DNA of 64,000 bases. Origin: Biomphalaria glabrata (lineage: Eukaryota > Mollusca > Gastropoda > Planorbidae). The notes beneath the pieces are model-generated. The model saw only the letters and a program-made list of their open reading frames with translations, was not told the origin of the DNA and ran no database searches. This document shows positions 33,311-44,143 of the stretch, piece after piece. The DNA lies in contig NC_074714.1 of the NCBI RefSeq assembly GCF_947242115.1, forward strand, positions 34,172,323 to 34,236,322, read 5' to 3'. The position numbers and the translations under genes are program-made. Every line of letters begins with the position of its first letter. The first letter of the stretch is position 1.

Positions 33311-34439
33311 CACATTATTAAATTAATAATCTAATTAATCTACATCAAGCATGCATTTTGTCCTCCTTTTGCAACAAGTCTTTTTATATATTATTTTTAA
33401 AGAGCCCCGAGATCCAGATCTAATGATGTATATTATTGTAATAACAATATCAATTAAAGCAATATAATAACTTTTATTTAATAAGTATAAAGACTTAACT
33501 ATCTAAACTCTGTTAAACCAAGTCGAAGGGCAGTAACTGAGTATTAGAAAGGTGAAAATAAAAGTTAACTGGTCTCCGGAAGTAGATTCTAGTTAGAAGT
33601 CTATAAGTAGTATAGTGGGCTTGTCAAATATTTCAACGCTGATATATATGATATATAGATTCTATATTAATATGATTACTAAATGGTGTTTTTTTTTGTA
33701 TAGTTATTTGAAATGTTGTAGTTATAAATATATACTTACTTTAAATCACGCATCGCTTAAAAAAACAAACAAAAACCTTCGAAAAAAATTGGAACAGAGC
33801 AAGCATTAATACGCATGCGCTGGATCTAAATCTAGATCATTATTGTCCACATTAAGCAAACAAAAAATATAGACATTCATTAAAACAAATTTCAACACAT
33901 TACATAATATGAATTATGCGGTGATATGAAAATGAAAGAGTATGACCATTTGTCAACTATATTAGAAATGTCTGAATGCATTCAGACTTCTTTTACCAAA
34001 GGAAAAAGAAATTTACAATTTCAAAGACAACTATTTTACATTTTGTCGATTTGTGATACCAACTTGCAACTATTAAAAAGTTAATTGCGAGCACTATAAT
34101 TTTTTTAAAACGTATTTTAGTTTAAAGAGCATTGAAATTTAAATTAAAAAAAAACAATTTAATGCTCATTATTATGTTTAATCTTGAAATATAGATTTAA
34201 TTAGTACAAACAACTTAGACACCAGCACAACTTGTTTGGCCTTAAAAATCTGGGTAGCAACAAAGTTTACGAACTTTGCCGAGGTTCACAAGTTGTGTAC
34301 TGTGACTGTGTGCAATTTTTAATAAGTCTATGCATATTAGGCTGTTCTATATGTGTCAAAAGTGTCAGTGATTTCTTTGGTCATATGTTTTAAAACTTAT
34401 ATTTCTAAATAATCAAAAGTTATAGAGTCTTAACCTATA
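33311..34439. other. AT-rich stretch, nothing recognised
   Basis: No supported gene, repeat or RNA. Confidence 0.4.
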
Positions 34440-35410
34440 TTACATTCTAATCTTTTAAACCACACAAGCGTAGATCTAGATTATAAATAGTAAAAATAAT
34501 AAGATTCTAGTAGACTTAGCGGACTTAGTAGATCATTCTAGATCTAGATATCTAGAAACTAATATCATCCATCCCATTTAATATGATCTAATCTGTTATT
34601 GTCTATATTATAGTATATATTATATATACAATTTTATATTATATATAATGTTATATATAGTCTAGTCTAGAGTCTAGTATATTATAATTAGATCTAGATC
34701 TATATTCTATATAATTAATATAATTATATTTTAAGTGATTCTATAAAATTAGCATCTATATTATAAGCTATATAATATAGGCCAGCATACCATATCAGCA
34801 TATGCCATAGCTTTGTTACTTTTAGATAGGATACTAGTCTAGTAATGGACAGGCACAGAGCATTGATTGAGTATAGTATAGCAGAGTACTAGATCTAGAA
34901 TAATCTATATTCTAGTCTAGATCTAGCTAGAGTAGTAGAGTCAATAGAGTTCAGAAGACATTGAAACTTTTCTCCTTTGAAACCATTTCATTTGGTTCAG
35001 GTCTTCAGGTGGAGTAACTTACAAGTTTTGTTTTCAAAACCTGGAATCTGACTGAAATAGAACTAGATGTACGTGTGCCACAAGCCTCAGGAAACTTAAA
35101 TTGCGTTGTGGATAAATTAGCTGATCGATAGCATAGATCTCTCTATTCTATATATATTATAGACCAAAATAGGTAAGTTAAATTCAGTTATTAGGTTATT
35201 AGGTTCAGTTATTAGGTAACATTTTAATTTTTATTTACTAGATCTAATAACATAGATCTATTAAAAATCATTTAAAATGTAATCTTATTAGTCTCATCAT
35301 TTAATCAATATATTGAATAATTTAAATGCATATCTAGATATATATTGATCTATATAGTATAGAATCTAGAATAGTTTAGAATCTAGATCTATACTCTAGT
35401 ATATATGCCT
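34440..35410. repeat. TAGATCTA-rich low-complexity DNA
   Basis: Dense agatctag, tatatatta and tctagtctag strings, same texture as 5280-6700. The middle (34950-35110) is less biased and could be unique sequence. Confidence 0.55.
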
Positions 35411-35413
35411 ATG

Positions 35414-35418
<5 letters not shown>

Positions 35419-35486
<68 letters not shown>
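35419..35486. repeat. (TA)n microsatellite
   Basis: About 34 uninterrupted TA dinucleotides. The open frame reading IYIYIYI through it is an artefact of the repeat. Confidence 0.95.
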
Positions 35487-35490
<4 letters not shown>

Positions 35491-35492
35491 TA

Positions 35493-35655
35493 TAGGATCA
35501 AGATGTGTGTCTGGTCATGTGGTTTGCATGCTGAACTGTCGTTTGTATTTATCGACGGTCCTGGGTTCAAACCTTGCCCACTCCCATCCCGTCATCCTGC
35601 CGGAGGTTAATACTTGGAAGTAAATTAACTCTGAAGGAACGCCCTAAACATGTAA
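35493..35655 (+). repeat. SINE family B, diverged copy
   Basis: Head ctggtcatgtggtttgcatg and gggttcaaaccttgcc, body cccatcccgtcatcctgc and aattaactctgaaggaac. It abuts the (TA)n run. Confidence 0.75.
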
Positions 35656-35671
35656 TATATATATATACACA

Positions 35672-35805
35672 CATCATCATCATCATTGGCCTCCTTCAGT
35701 CGTAGAACGACTATGGTTCATCCCGCACTTCCTCATGTGGCTGTGGAGCCCTATCCTGGAGAGACACTCCCGTCCGCAGGCCAAGGTGGCTTTCGCTATC
35801 GCTAC
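35672..35805 (-). repeat. LINE-type 3' end with (ATG)n tail
   Basis: On the plus strand catcatcatcatcattggcc is followed by tccttcagtcgtagaacgac and tatggttcatcccgcacttc. A related stretch is at 62357-62460 (tggcctcctttagtcgcgaa, ccactatggatcat). Read on the minus strand it ends in a simple repeat, as LINE or SINE 3' ends do. Confidence 0.5.
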
Positions 35806-38172
35806 GGTGGTATTATTATTTATAATAGATATACTAAACTTAACTGAATGATTATTAGATAAGAGCTATAAACTATTCAGTGTACATTCTAGACTCTGTA
35901 TATCCATTTAGAATCTAGTAAAAATCAAATTTTGGTGGAGACTAACATTTTTCATCCATCATATAGATCTATATCTGACATCTTGATTCTTCATTGGTTA
36001 GCTCCCTTGTGATATTTATGTTTCAGAGGTTGGTTAAAAAGAGCTGCCTCCTTTAGTTATAGATTTAAATCTAGAAAGATCTATGTATTATAGTACTACC
36101 TGTATTGTAATGTGGCCCTTTCCCTTTGGTAGATCTAACAGTAGCCAAAAAACAAATTACTTTGGGTTGGGATCTGTTACTGTATACTTGGGCTATGGCA
36201 TAAAGTTGAACTCCAAGACTCTCAGAATAGTTTGATCATGGTGGTCAATTTTGACTCAAATATATTGTTTAAAAAAATGCTTGGAAGTGATCCAGAACTG
36301 TTTTCATGAATGAAGGTTTGTTTCCAGGGTAAAGCGCGTCACTGGGAGTTGAAAACGTCCTTCTACACCCCACCTCCCTGCAAAGAAAATTAGAATTTGT
36401 GTATTGTGCAGGCTTGGTCACTACAATTTAAGACTTAATATCCCCATTTCATTCTTTTATTTCATATACACGCCTCTGACTGTGGGAATTTATGGCACAA
36501 TAAAGGATCCCAACTATCTTTTTGTTTTTCTTTGTCGCTAATTATTTCATTAATTCACACAAAAATATTTGAATTGTAGGATAAAAATAGATTTAAAGAT
36601 CTGCTAGAGATCAGGTAGATTAATATTGATGCGAGAAGTTTAAAATTGACACAGTGTCAGTCTACTGCCCAATTACTTTAATATTTAGCAATGCGTCCAA
36701 TGTTATTTCCCAACTATACGCTTATAAAAGAAGTAGTGTCCAGTACACAATGTGGTAGGATTTTATAGCGCTATCTTAATGTCACGTCATAGAGGTAAAA
36801 CGTCAACCTTTGATCTTCACACACTATCAATATTTGATTCTGACTAGAAGTGTTGTGCTTGAAACAAGCCGAGGTTTTGACTCTCATCTGAGTTGTCCTA
36901 CACGCTTCATGCATTAATGAACACACAGATGTCCCTGTCACAGACTAAGCTGTTCTTACATACAATAAACACATCGCCCATGTAAGGAGAGGCGGCGGGT
37001 GTTGGTGCGTGCTAGCGTTGGACAAGTGAAACGCGTTGGCCAGTGGAGAGCAGTTGACCGTGGGCACACAGACCACTTGACTTGTGATCATAAGACACAT
37101 AGGCTACTCCACATGTGTACAAAATGTGGAAGCATAAATTAAAAAAAAAAAAGAAGGGGGGAGGGGACCTCTACTTTTTTTTCTCCCTCCGATGTCGTAG
37201 TTGGGGCGGACGGGAATACAGAGCAAGGGAAGTAATGCTAGTTCGTTTGTCTGACCGGCAAGTAAATGGCGCTCTCTGCGAGTGATCTCATTCCAAGGAC
37301 GGTAGATGGCTATGAGTCATTTTTGTGCATGCACGTATCGCCGTATGGCCCAGTTCATTACCTCTCACGGGCGAGTGATTTCGCTATCGATTACTATCAT
37401 TACGGCGTCCACGCGATTTATTTTTTGTTTCTGTTTTAAATTTATGCTCTTCACCGTTTGTGACCTATTTAAACCATATCCAAACAAAAGGTCGGAATTT
37501 TCTTTATACAATACTAATGTCATGATTGAAGTGATTAGGTTATATTGACACAGTTTTATGTTGCCATTTAAAATTTAAAGGCAGTATGATCATAAAGATA
37601 ATTTACACAATGTTTAGATAAAATTAGATATTGACAATATTTACACACTTTTATTGATCTTTATTTTCCCTTTTTTTTTTGTTTGTTATAAAGAAAATGT
37701 TTTTTTTAATAGACAGTCTACTTTGTAGCAAGCATCGCCAGATTTATTAGGTCATGTCTCAAGTTCTGCTTCGCTGAACCAGGAACTATTGTTCTAGCTA
37801 ATCAATAGGGGAGGGGGGTTTGAAGTGAGGGACCGCGTCCTGTGCTGGTCACGTGAGTGATGTCTATCTCATCCCGATTCGCTTTATTAGAACTTGGTGA
37901 CTTCATTATCAATACACATTTTGTTATCGATTGATTGGGTTTTGGGTTAAATGTCATATTGACATTTGTTTCTAGAGGAAGTTGCCAGTGTCTCCAAATG
38001 TCCTTTTGGTGCGTGCTCTACGCCCACGTTGTGAAAGAGAAAACACAAAAGTGGCCTCAGTTTATGTAAAGAAACGAGTTTGTTGTGTTGTAGTATTACA
38101 TACAGTGAACTTTCCTAGGCTGCTATGATAGAAGGTTCAGAAAGTGTAAACTTAAGGCTTCTCTGATTGAAA
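35806..38172. other. Mostly unique stretch, no gene recognised
   Basis: Longest frames (for example 37306-37548 plus) have no protein character. The segment 36940-37330 is less AT-rich and might be a host regulatory or exon region, but I have no evidence beyond composition. Confidence 0.4.
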
Positions 38173-38176
38173 ATAC

Positions 38177-38380
38177 TGCTATAACTTAGCAATTAACCTC
38201 AACGAAAGTGATATAAAACAGAACGTTTAATAATCAATTATAAACTGGATCTAGAGCCACAGCTCAGGCCTTCTTGTTTACATCTCTAATCATCGGCCAT
38301 CTTCCTTCCTCTGTTCTCTATCGTGTCCTCTGGTACACAATGTCGCGCCAAATGACAGTGCGCAACGTAGAGTCATAACA
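38177..38380 (-). repeat. 3' LTR (204 bp)
   Basis: TGTTATGACTC...GTTATAGCA on the minus strand. The first ten bases equal those of the LTR at 825, pointing to a related family. Confidence 0.9.
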
Positions 38381-38603
38381 CTGCCCCCTCCTTAGTTATG
38401 TTCGTCCCGAACATGACCAGCTTTTCGAGAGGGCTACAGAATTGTCAGTGCAGATGAAGTTCTGGCAAGAAAGTTAGAGTTCCACTGGAGGCCAGGTCAT
38501 AAACACACTGTCATTTTCAGCCATCTCCAGAAGGTATGCCTTTCTACACATGTCCATTACCCACATTATCAGTGTCCAGTTTCCGCTGAAATTGATTCAT
38601 CTT

Positions 38604-40808
38604 TTACTCTGCTTTGTGAAGGCAGACGTACACACGTTTGTCAAGTCCAGACCTGTTGATAGTTTTTCTGGTATTTGCATTGTTCATTCGAGGTGCCGCC
38701 CGTACAGTTCTTATTAGATTTCTGTCTGCAGTTAGTACTGGTAGCCAAACAGGAGTATTGGACACAGACCCAACGTTGTCTGATTTGGTCACGCCCATTG
38801 AAGCACTCATATCAAGGACATCGAAAGCAATAGTTTCACTCTGCCTGTAGGTCACTCCTCTAGTTTCTTCATCTAGCGTTTTCTTTTCGGGTCTGCGCTT
38901 GTCGTTGAAAAGGTTGCCACTTTCTTTATCTTGAAAGCTAGACGCATCTGATTTGTCATTATGATCATGGACGGCTCTGCCACCACCAACACTTTCCTTG
39001 TAACTACCCGTATGGCCACAACAATGATTGGTTGATGTTTCAGTCTCCGCTCTACTAGGATGTAGCTGGCCTTCCAGTTTGGTCCACTTCAGTTTGTCCC
39101 TTTTATGATACCTGTTTACTGACAGATTAGACCATTTTGGTATGGTCGTATGTTCGATTCGTTTCACCTGAACGCCTTCCACACCATCATCAAGCAATGG
39201 AAACACTATGTGTCCATATTGTACAGTTCCACTTCCAATGTTTAGAGATAAACCGAATTCCTGCATAAAATCCAGACCAAGGATGCAGTCGTCGACAACA
39301 TTGGCGATCAGAAAATCATGACTAAATGGTTGACTTCCTATTTTAAAATTAAGCCGTACCTGTCCTAATATAGGTAACAGTTCGCCACCTGCCGTTTTAA
39401 GAGTGTAGTCATTCACTCGTATTATTTCCTGATCTCCGATCAGACTGGGTCCAACTATCGACCGCGTAGCCCCTGTGTCCAAGAGGAACCTATAAGAACC
39501 AGCGCCAATCTTTCCCTGCACTCTCAAGGTTCTGCTTTGTTCTAACACTCTGAAACGAGTCTTTATTCTCGGAGTTTCGATTTTCTGGGTTGCCAGTTCT
39601 TGCTCCCTAAGCCCGTAGAATCGTAGCGGTTGACGTTCTGATGCACAGCCTTGGCCTTGGAACAACATGTTACAATTCCTCCGTACATGACCTGGAGTGT
39701 TACAATTCCAACAACGAAAAGTCTTTTTACTACGCCTTGAGGTCTGATAATGTTCCCGTTCATTTAAAGCCTTTTCCACCATTCTTCGAATCAGCCGCGG
39801 CAGATCCTCCTCTTCCGCCACATTTAACGTCCGACAATAGTGTGTGCTCCTCGCTGAAACTTCGGCCGCCTCGTAGGACAGGGCATAGATGAGGGCTTCG
39901 TTGATTTTCCGTTTTCCGCTTATTCGGATGGCTTTCTTAAGTTCCGAATCTCGCACTCCATCTATGAAAGCATCTGTAACCAGAACATCCAGAAGTTCCT
40001 GTGTTGCCGATGGGTAGGCAAGACGGGCGAGACGTTCTACGTCTGCTGCTAATTCCTGTAATGTCTCTCCGTTTTTCTGTTGTCGATTCTTTAATTGCAC
40101 CCTGAAAACTTCCTGCAGGTGTTCATTGCCGTATCGTAGTTCCATTGTTTTGACCATGGCATCGTAGTCTGTCCGATCCGTCATAGTCTGTAACAATTCG
40201 ACTGCCTTGCCTCTGAGTGCCAACATAAGACAAGTTGCTTTCTCTACCTTGGTATCCCATCTGTTGATTTGCGCCGCCGCCTCGAATTGTAATCGATACA
40301 CCGACCAAGACACAGAGCCGTCAAACACCGGTGGTTTAATCTTCCCCGTCATTTCAGTCACAGTGGCACCCGCATCTTGTTTCTTTTGCAGCTCCGCCTT
40401 CATTTCATTTCGTAATTGTTGAATTTTAGAATCAACATCTCCCACCATTTGGGACCTTAATTCAGCGACCTCATTTCTTAATTGTTGTTTGAAACTGTCT
40501 ATGTCATTTTTCAATTCGGTCACAAAGGATGCTATTGAGCTCAGTTTATTACCTAATTCGTCTTTAAGTTCATCCTTTACTGATTTCAGGTCTTCCTTCA
40601 TTTGTTCTTGGATCGATTGAAAATGCTCACTCATATCCGTTTCTTTTTCAAACAAATAGGTGTCCGGATCCTGCTCTTCATCTATGATGCTTTGCCTAAT
40701 ACGTTCTATGAGTGCCTTCTTGTTGCCGCTTACGTTCAGCTCCCTCCCTCTCAGTTCCTGTCTAAGTTCCTGTAATGACAGTTGACTAAGTGTTTTCTTA
40801 GACGCCAT
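38604..40808 (-). CDS. gag-pr: SAP-Gag-retropepsin protein of the LTR element (734 aa)
   Basis: Parts in order: a SAP-like DNA-binding motif at residues 8-42 (LQELRQELRGRELNVSGNKK), a charged coiled coil at about 58-145, a retrotransposon Gag/capsid region at about 155-320 (IKPPVFDGSVSWSVYRLQF), a CCHC zinc knuckle at 366-379 (CWNCNTPGHVRRNC), and an aspartic protease with FLLDTGATRS (DTG at 444-446) and ILGLDF near 509-514. The last 180 residues are low in known motifs, and the final part recalls the end of a Gypsy polyprotein. Gag would build the particle and the protease would cut it; both are family knowledge, not shown here. The start is the first ATG after the primer site, and the frame is uninterrupted. 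Confidence 0.85.
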   Translation of the reverse strand: MASKKTLSQLSLQELRQELRGRELNVSGNKKALIERIRQSIIDEEQDPDTYLFEKETDMSEHFQSIQEQMKEDLKSVKDELKDELGNKLSSIASFVTELKNDIDSFKQQLRNEVAELRSQMVGDVDSKIQQLRNEMKAELQKKQDAGATVTEMTGKIKPPVFDGSVSWSVYRLQFEAAAQINRWDTKVEKATCLMLALRGKAVELLQTMTDRTDYDAMVKTMELRYGNEHLQEVFRVQLKNRQQKNGETLQELAADVERLARLAYPSATQELLDVLVTDAFIDGVRDSELKKAIRISGKRKINEALIYALSYEAAEVSARSTHYCRTLNVAEEEDLPRLIRRMVEKALNEREHYQTSRRSKKTFRCWNCNTPGHVRRNCNMLFQGQGCASERQPLRFYGLREQELATQKIETPRIKTRFRVLEQSRTLRVQGKIGAGSYRFLLDTGATRSIVGPSLIGDQEIIRVNDYTLKTAGGELLPILGQVRLNFKIGSQPFSHDFLIANVVDDCILGLDFMQEFGLSLNIGSGTVQYGHIVFPLLDDGVEGVQVKRIEHTTIPKWSNLSVNRYHKRDKLKWTKLEGQLHPSRAETETSTNHCCGHTGSYKESVGGGRAVHDHNDKSDASSFQDKESGNLFNDKRRPEKKTLDEETRGVTYRQSETIAFDVLDMSASMGVTKSDNVGSVSNTPVWLPVLTADRNLIRTVRAAPRMNNANTRKTINRSGLDKRVYVCLHKAE

Positions 40809-40922
40809 CCCGTATCAAAACGTTGATCAACTAAAACCAAAACTTATGTTGATCTACCCGAAAATGGAATCGTTCATTGTCTTATACCTAGATCTAGACC
40901 TTCTTTTCCACTTTCGTTGAGG

Positions 40923-40940
40923 ATCCCACTTCTGACACCA
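40923..40940 (-). other. Primer-binding site, tRNA-Leu type
   Basis: The minus strand reads tggtgtcagaagtgggat two bases inside the 5' LTR. From memory this is complementary to the 3' end of metazoan tRNA-Leu (...atcccacttctgacacca). Confidence 0.75.
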
Positions 40941-40942
40941 AT

Positions 40943-41158
40943 TGCTATAACTTAGCAATTAACCTCAACGAAAGTGATATAAAACAGAACGTTTAATAAT
41001 CAATTATAAACTGGATCTAGAGCCAAACCCAGAGTCACAGCTCAGGCCTTCTTGTTTACATCTCTAATCATCGGCCATCTTCCTTCCTCTGTTCTCTATC
41101 GTGTCCTCTGGTACACAATGTCGCGCCAAATGACAGTGCGCAATGTAGAGTCATAACA
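40943..41158 (-). repeat. 5' LTR (216 bp)
   Basis: Almost identical to 38177-38380 and 12 bp longer because of one indel. Confidence 0.9.
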
Positions 41159-41162
41159 ATAC

Positions 41163-41371
41163 ATTCTAGATCTGGAACTTACAAACTATATGGTCTGTGT
41201 GTACTTTGCGCATATTTTGAGACCTATAGTCGAAGATTAGAAGGCCGACTTACTCTGCGTACATTTTGAGACCTATAGTCAAAGATTTGAAGGCCGACTT
41301 ACTTTGCGCACATTTTTCGACCAATAGTATATTTCAATAACAACACATTTATGTATTGAGGGTAATGGTAA
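41163..41371. repeat. Short duplicated segment
   Basis: The string tttgagacctatagtc followed by gaagat/aaagat and aaggccgacttact occurs twice (about 41216-41255 and 41265-41304), a local tandem duplication of roughly 50 bp. Confidence 0.6.
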
Positions 41372-41602
41372 TTATAATGTGCTCCTTCCTTCGGCCTCAT
41401 CATTTCCCAATAAGTCAACTCCAGCCTTGATAATATCTACCTTGATGTGTAGTACACGTGAGTGTTTTCTTGTATCGTAAACGTACAACCTTGTGCTTGC
41501 TTCTCTGGGCCTCTCAATAGCTTTGTCTTCTTTTTTCATGCTTTTCATGTTGAGTAAAAATCTTGCTTGGAACACATTTTGTCCATTAACAAACACATAC
41601 AC
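41372..41602 (-). CDS. Possible host exon, unrecognised
   Basis: A 76-codon frame with balanced composition, MYVFVNGQNVFQARFLLNMK and on, ending at 41372. An acceptor-like ag lies just before the first codons (near 41606) and a donor-like aag|gtagat lies inside (near 41442). The YVFVNGQ...RLYVYDTRKHSR pattern faintly recalls a doublecortin-like fold, but the resemblance is too weak for a name. It could equally be chance. Confidence 0.2.
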   Translation of the reverse strand: MYVFVNGQNVFQARFLLNMKSMKKEDKAIERPREASTRLYVYDTRKHSRVLHIKVDIIKAGVDLLGNDEAEGRSTL

Positions 41603-41959
41603 TTGGAACTACTGAGAGTGAGGCCTACAGATGTACACCAGTGCTACATGGGACTATGTCAATGAACATCGCCCCTAAAAAAAAAAAAAAACAACACAAA
41701 AACCCACTAGTCTTAAGGAACTATTCGTCTGTCGTTTTTTATGCAAACCAGGCAGAAGTTTCGAGGGGGGGGGGCCTGTACCGCGTCACTGGGGCGGATT
41801 TGGGCCCCATGTCATAGTTAGGGCATAACTGATGTACACTATGTAATGCTACCTAATTGGTAGTTGTCGGAATAGTTGAGTCGAAGACTTTTTGAACTCT
41901 AGGTCAACGGAAGCTCCGCCCGCCGTCAGAAAGGGATCATAGCAGATTCATAGTTGTTG
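41603..41959. other. No gene seen
   Basis: Contains an A-run (41677), a G-run (41765) and a gcgtcactgggg string like those at 16810 and 36350, probably a repeat fragment. Confidence 0.35.
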
Positions 41960-42290
41960 CATCTCTGTTTCCTGTGCTCGCATCCCAAGACTCTTAGGAC
42001 TAGAGGCGAATCTGTAAGGCCGAACACTCCTTCGGATCCCGGCATTTTCATTCTTTGTACCCAGCGGGTGTCATATGACGGCCCCTTGATGAATGGTGTG
42101 TGGATCTTGGCAGTTGGGCTCTCTTACATCTCCGACAGTCTGTGAATGCTCTTCTTAGGTACCCCAATGGGCTCCTTGCTTCCCTAATTACCTAATCGTC
42201 TTCTCTAACGACAGTTTCCACTCTGGCGTCACGTTGATTCCGAGAAGCGATGCCCGGGTCTAGTGCTGCGCTTGTTGAGGTGTCCACTGC
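41960..42290. repeat. Dispersed repeat, related to 61860-62140
   Basis: Shared landmarks in the same order: acggccccttga, a gtgtggatctt/gcctggattgt segment, cttaggtaccccaatgggct versus tttaggcacccccacgggag, ttcc/ttgc-rich DNA and gcgatgcccgggtc/gggcgcc. Identity is modest, so both are old copies. The type of element is not clear. Confidence 0.45.
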
Positions 42291-42643
42291 TGTCACGATG
42301 GCCGAACACTGTCCAGGCGTCTTAACTTCTGAGGAACGGCTCAATCTCAGCAAGTAAAAAAAAAATGTTCTACAAGTTTATCTATCCTGGATGAACCATA
42401 TCTCAGTGATAGACTTGATGAGCAAGTCTTGGCCAAAGAAGATCTAAGCGTCTTAAGACCGTACACTGCCACCGTACTGTACACCGGCACTCCTTTCATC
42501 TAGGTTGAGAACACACACCAGGTACATTGCGAGGTCACGTAGAAGATCCGGAGATCTTACAGGTGTTACAGGTGGACAGTATTTAATCGCAGACGAAAAG
42601 ATAAAAACTATATCTCCATACATGACTAACATACTAAAAAATT

Positions 42644-42922
42644 GGAGGCGCGGTGGTTGAGTGGTGAAGCGCTTGGTTTCCAAACCGGGGGCCCTGGGTT
42701 CGAATCTTGGTTAAGACTTCTACTACGAATATCGGGATCTTCAGGGCGCCTCAGATTCTATCCATCTCCAAGGGGTACCTAACATTAGTTGGAGAAAAGT
42801 AAAAGCTGTTGGTCATTGTGCTGACCACCTGACACCTTCGTTAACAGTGTGCCACAGAAACAGATGACCTTTACATCATCTGCCCATATATCGCAAGGTC
42901 TGAGAGGGGAACTTAACTTATA
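42644..42922 (+). repeat. SINE family A, best full-length copy
   Basis: The head is almost tRNA-like: ggcgcggtggttgagtggtg (A box), an anticodon-like stem with loop tttccaa, and ccctgggttcgaatcttggt (B box). The body has aaagctgttggtcattgtgc, cacagaaacagatgaccttt and gcaaggtctgagaggggaac. RNA polymerase III transcription and LINE-driven copying are family knowledge. Confidence 0.85.
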
Positions 42923-44140
42923 CTAGTAAAGCACTCCACGCGTTGAACGGCTTTTGTTTCCAAATTACACTCAAAGTTTCAACCAGAATAGCGTCAACAT
43001 CTCTGCGTGTTCAAACCTTGTTTCAAGATCAAACTTTTTGGTCTGGGACTCTGAATGTGTGAGTTCTGTGTGTTTAAAAGCAACACTAAAGAAGACTACA
43101 CTTGTAGAAAGACAGTTGCTAATGAAACTAAAGTCCACCCTACCCACCAACTGTAGCCAAATCTAGACGAACTTTGAAGTGTCTTAGATATGTTTACCAT
43201 GTTTGTCTTATTGTGAATTTGTTTCATACTGTTAGCTGTTCACGTGGACCCTCCTCACCTCTGCTAATCGCACCTGATATATGCATAATGACAGAATACA
43301 GTATCATGCTGTAGGATACATTCAGGACTTTGACGACACTGATAACGTAGAACCAAGTTTTGATCTTAAGAAACTATAAATGTTCTAGCACTGTTTCTTT
43401 CAACCATCTACAAACTGATGAGTTAGACTTTATTTTGGAACGCAAATGTTGAGATACAATCTCTCCCCAACACATCCCCACCCTCCCTGCCAACCACTTG
43501 AAGCTATCACCACTTGTAAGTCTCCTGCAATGTTAACCCCAAGACGCTAGAGTGCACCAACAACACAGGTCTGCCACGAACTAGGTCAGTAGACTGTGTC
43601 AAGTACGGAGAACGGCAAAGTCCATTGGTGGTGTGCCTGTGTGAACGTTGGAACACACCTAGTTGCTAACCTACTCGCGTCTGCACACAGCATTGCGTGG
43701 ATATAAAATCAAGCAAGACCCACTCCCCTTTAAATAACTTCTCAAAAGTTAAAGGCAAAGAAACCTGACTATTTGAACATAGCTGTTATACAAGTAAACA
43801 TCAAAAGATGACTTATTTCATTTTTATTATTTAATCGCGTAAAGGACCCCCATCCACCTATTTCATTTGATCAAAAGACGAACTATAGATCTAGGCCTAA
43901 ATATATGCATTGGTCGCTAAAGTCTTAGACTCTCTTATTTTCCCACGATATTACGTTGCAACGAATGTTGTGTGTGCGTGTTGGGTCGGCACTGACTCGG
44001 AGAAGAGTGAGTCCTGAGAACGACGGTATCTATATCACCACAGTCTTTGATAGGAAACAACTATTTCATATGACATACAAACATTTGGGTGGAAATTCGT
44101 GACAGGCCTACGCAAAACCCGACTTCCTTCCCGCACTATT
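42923..44140. other. Unique-looking stretch, no gene recognised
   Basis: Composition is less AT-rich than most of the window (42950-43720). The frame 42954-43166 (70 codons) has no recognisable motif. A host exon cannot be excluded. Confidence 0.35.
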
Positions 44141-44143
44141 TGT

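Larger units (their letters stand above)
38173..41162 (-). mobile_element. Young gag-protease LTR element without polymerase
   Basis: The element runs 38177-41158 between 4-bp duplications ATAC (38173-38176 and 41159-41162). On the minus strand the order is 5' LTR (40943-41158), a 2-bp gap, a primer-binding site (40923-40940), the gag-protease frame (40808-38604), a purine tract (ggagggggcag, 38391-38381) and the 3' LTR (38177-38380). The LTRs differ by about one substitution and one short indel in over 200 bp, so the insertion is recent. The single frame looks whole. There is no reverse transcriptase or integrase region, so it must have depended on a fuller relative. The family is Ty3/Gypsy-like, inferred from protein layout and duplication length. 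Confidence 0.85.

Noticed and set aside
35405-35623. 72-residue frame beginning MPMYIIYIYIYI
   Set aside because: Reads through a (TA)n run into a SINE.
37306-37548. 80-residue plus frame as a host gene
   Set aside because: No motif, no splice-supported context, and length expected by chance in this composition.
42644-42715. Functional tRNA gene
   Set aside because: A- and B-boxes are present but the ends do not form an acceptor stem, and the SINE body follows directly; repeated elsewhere as SINE family A.
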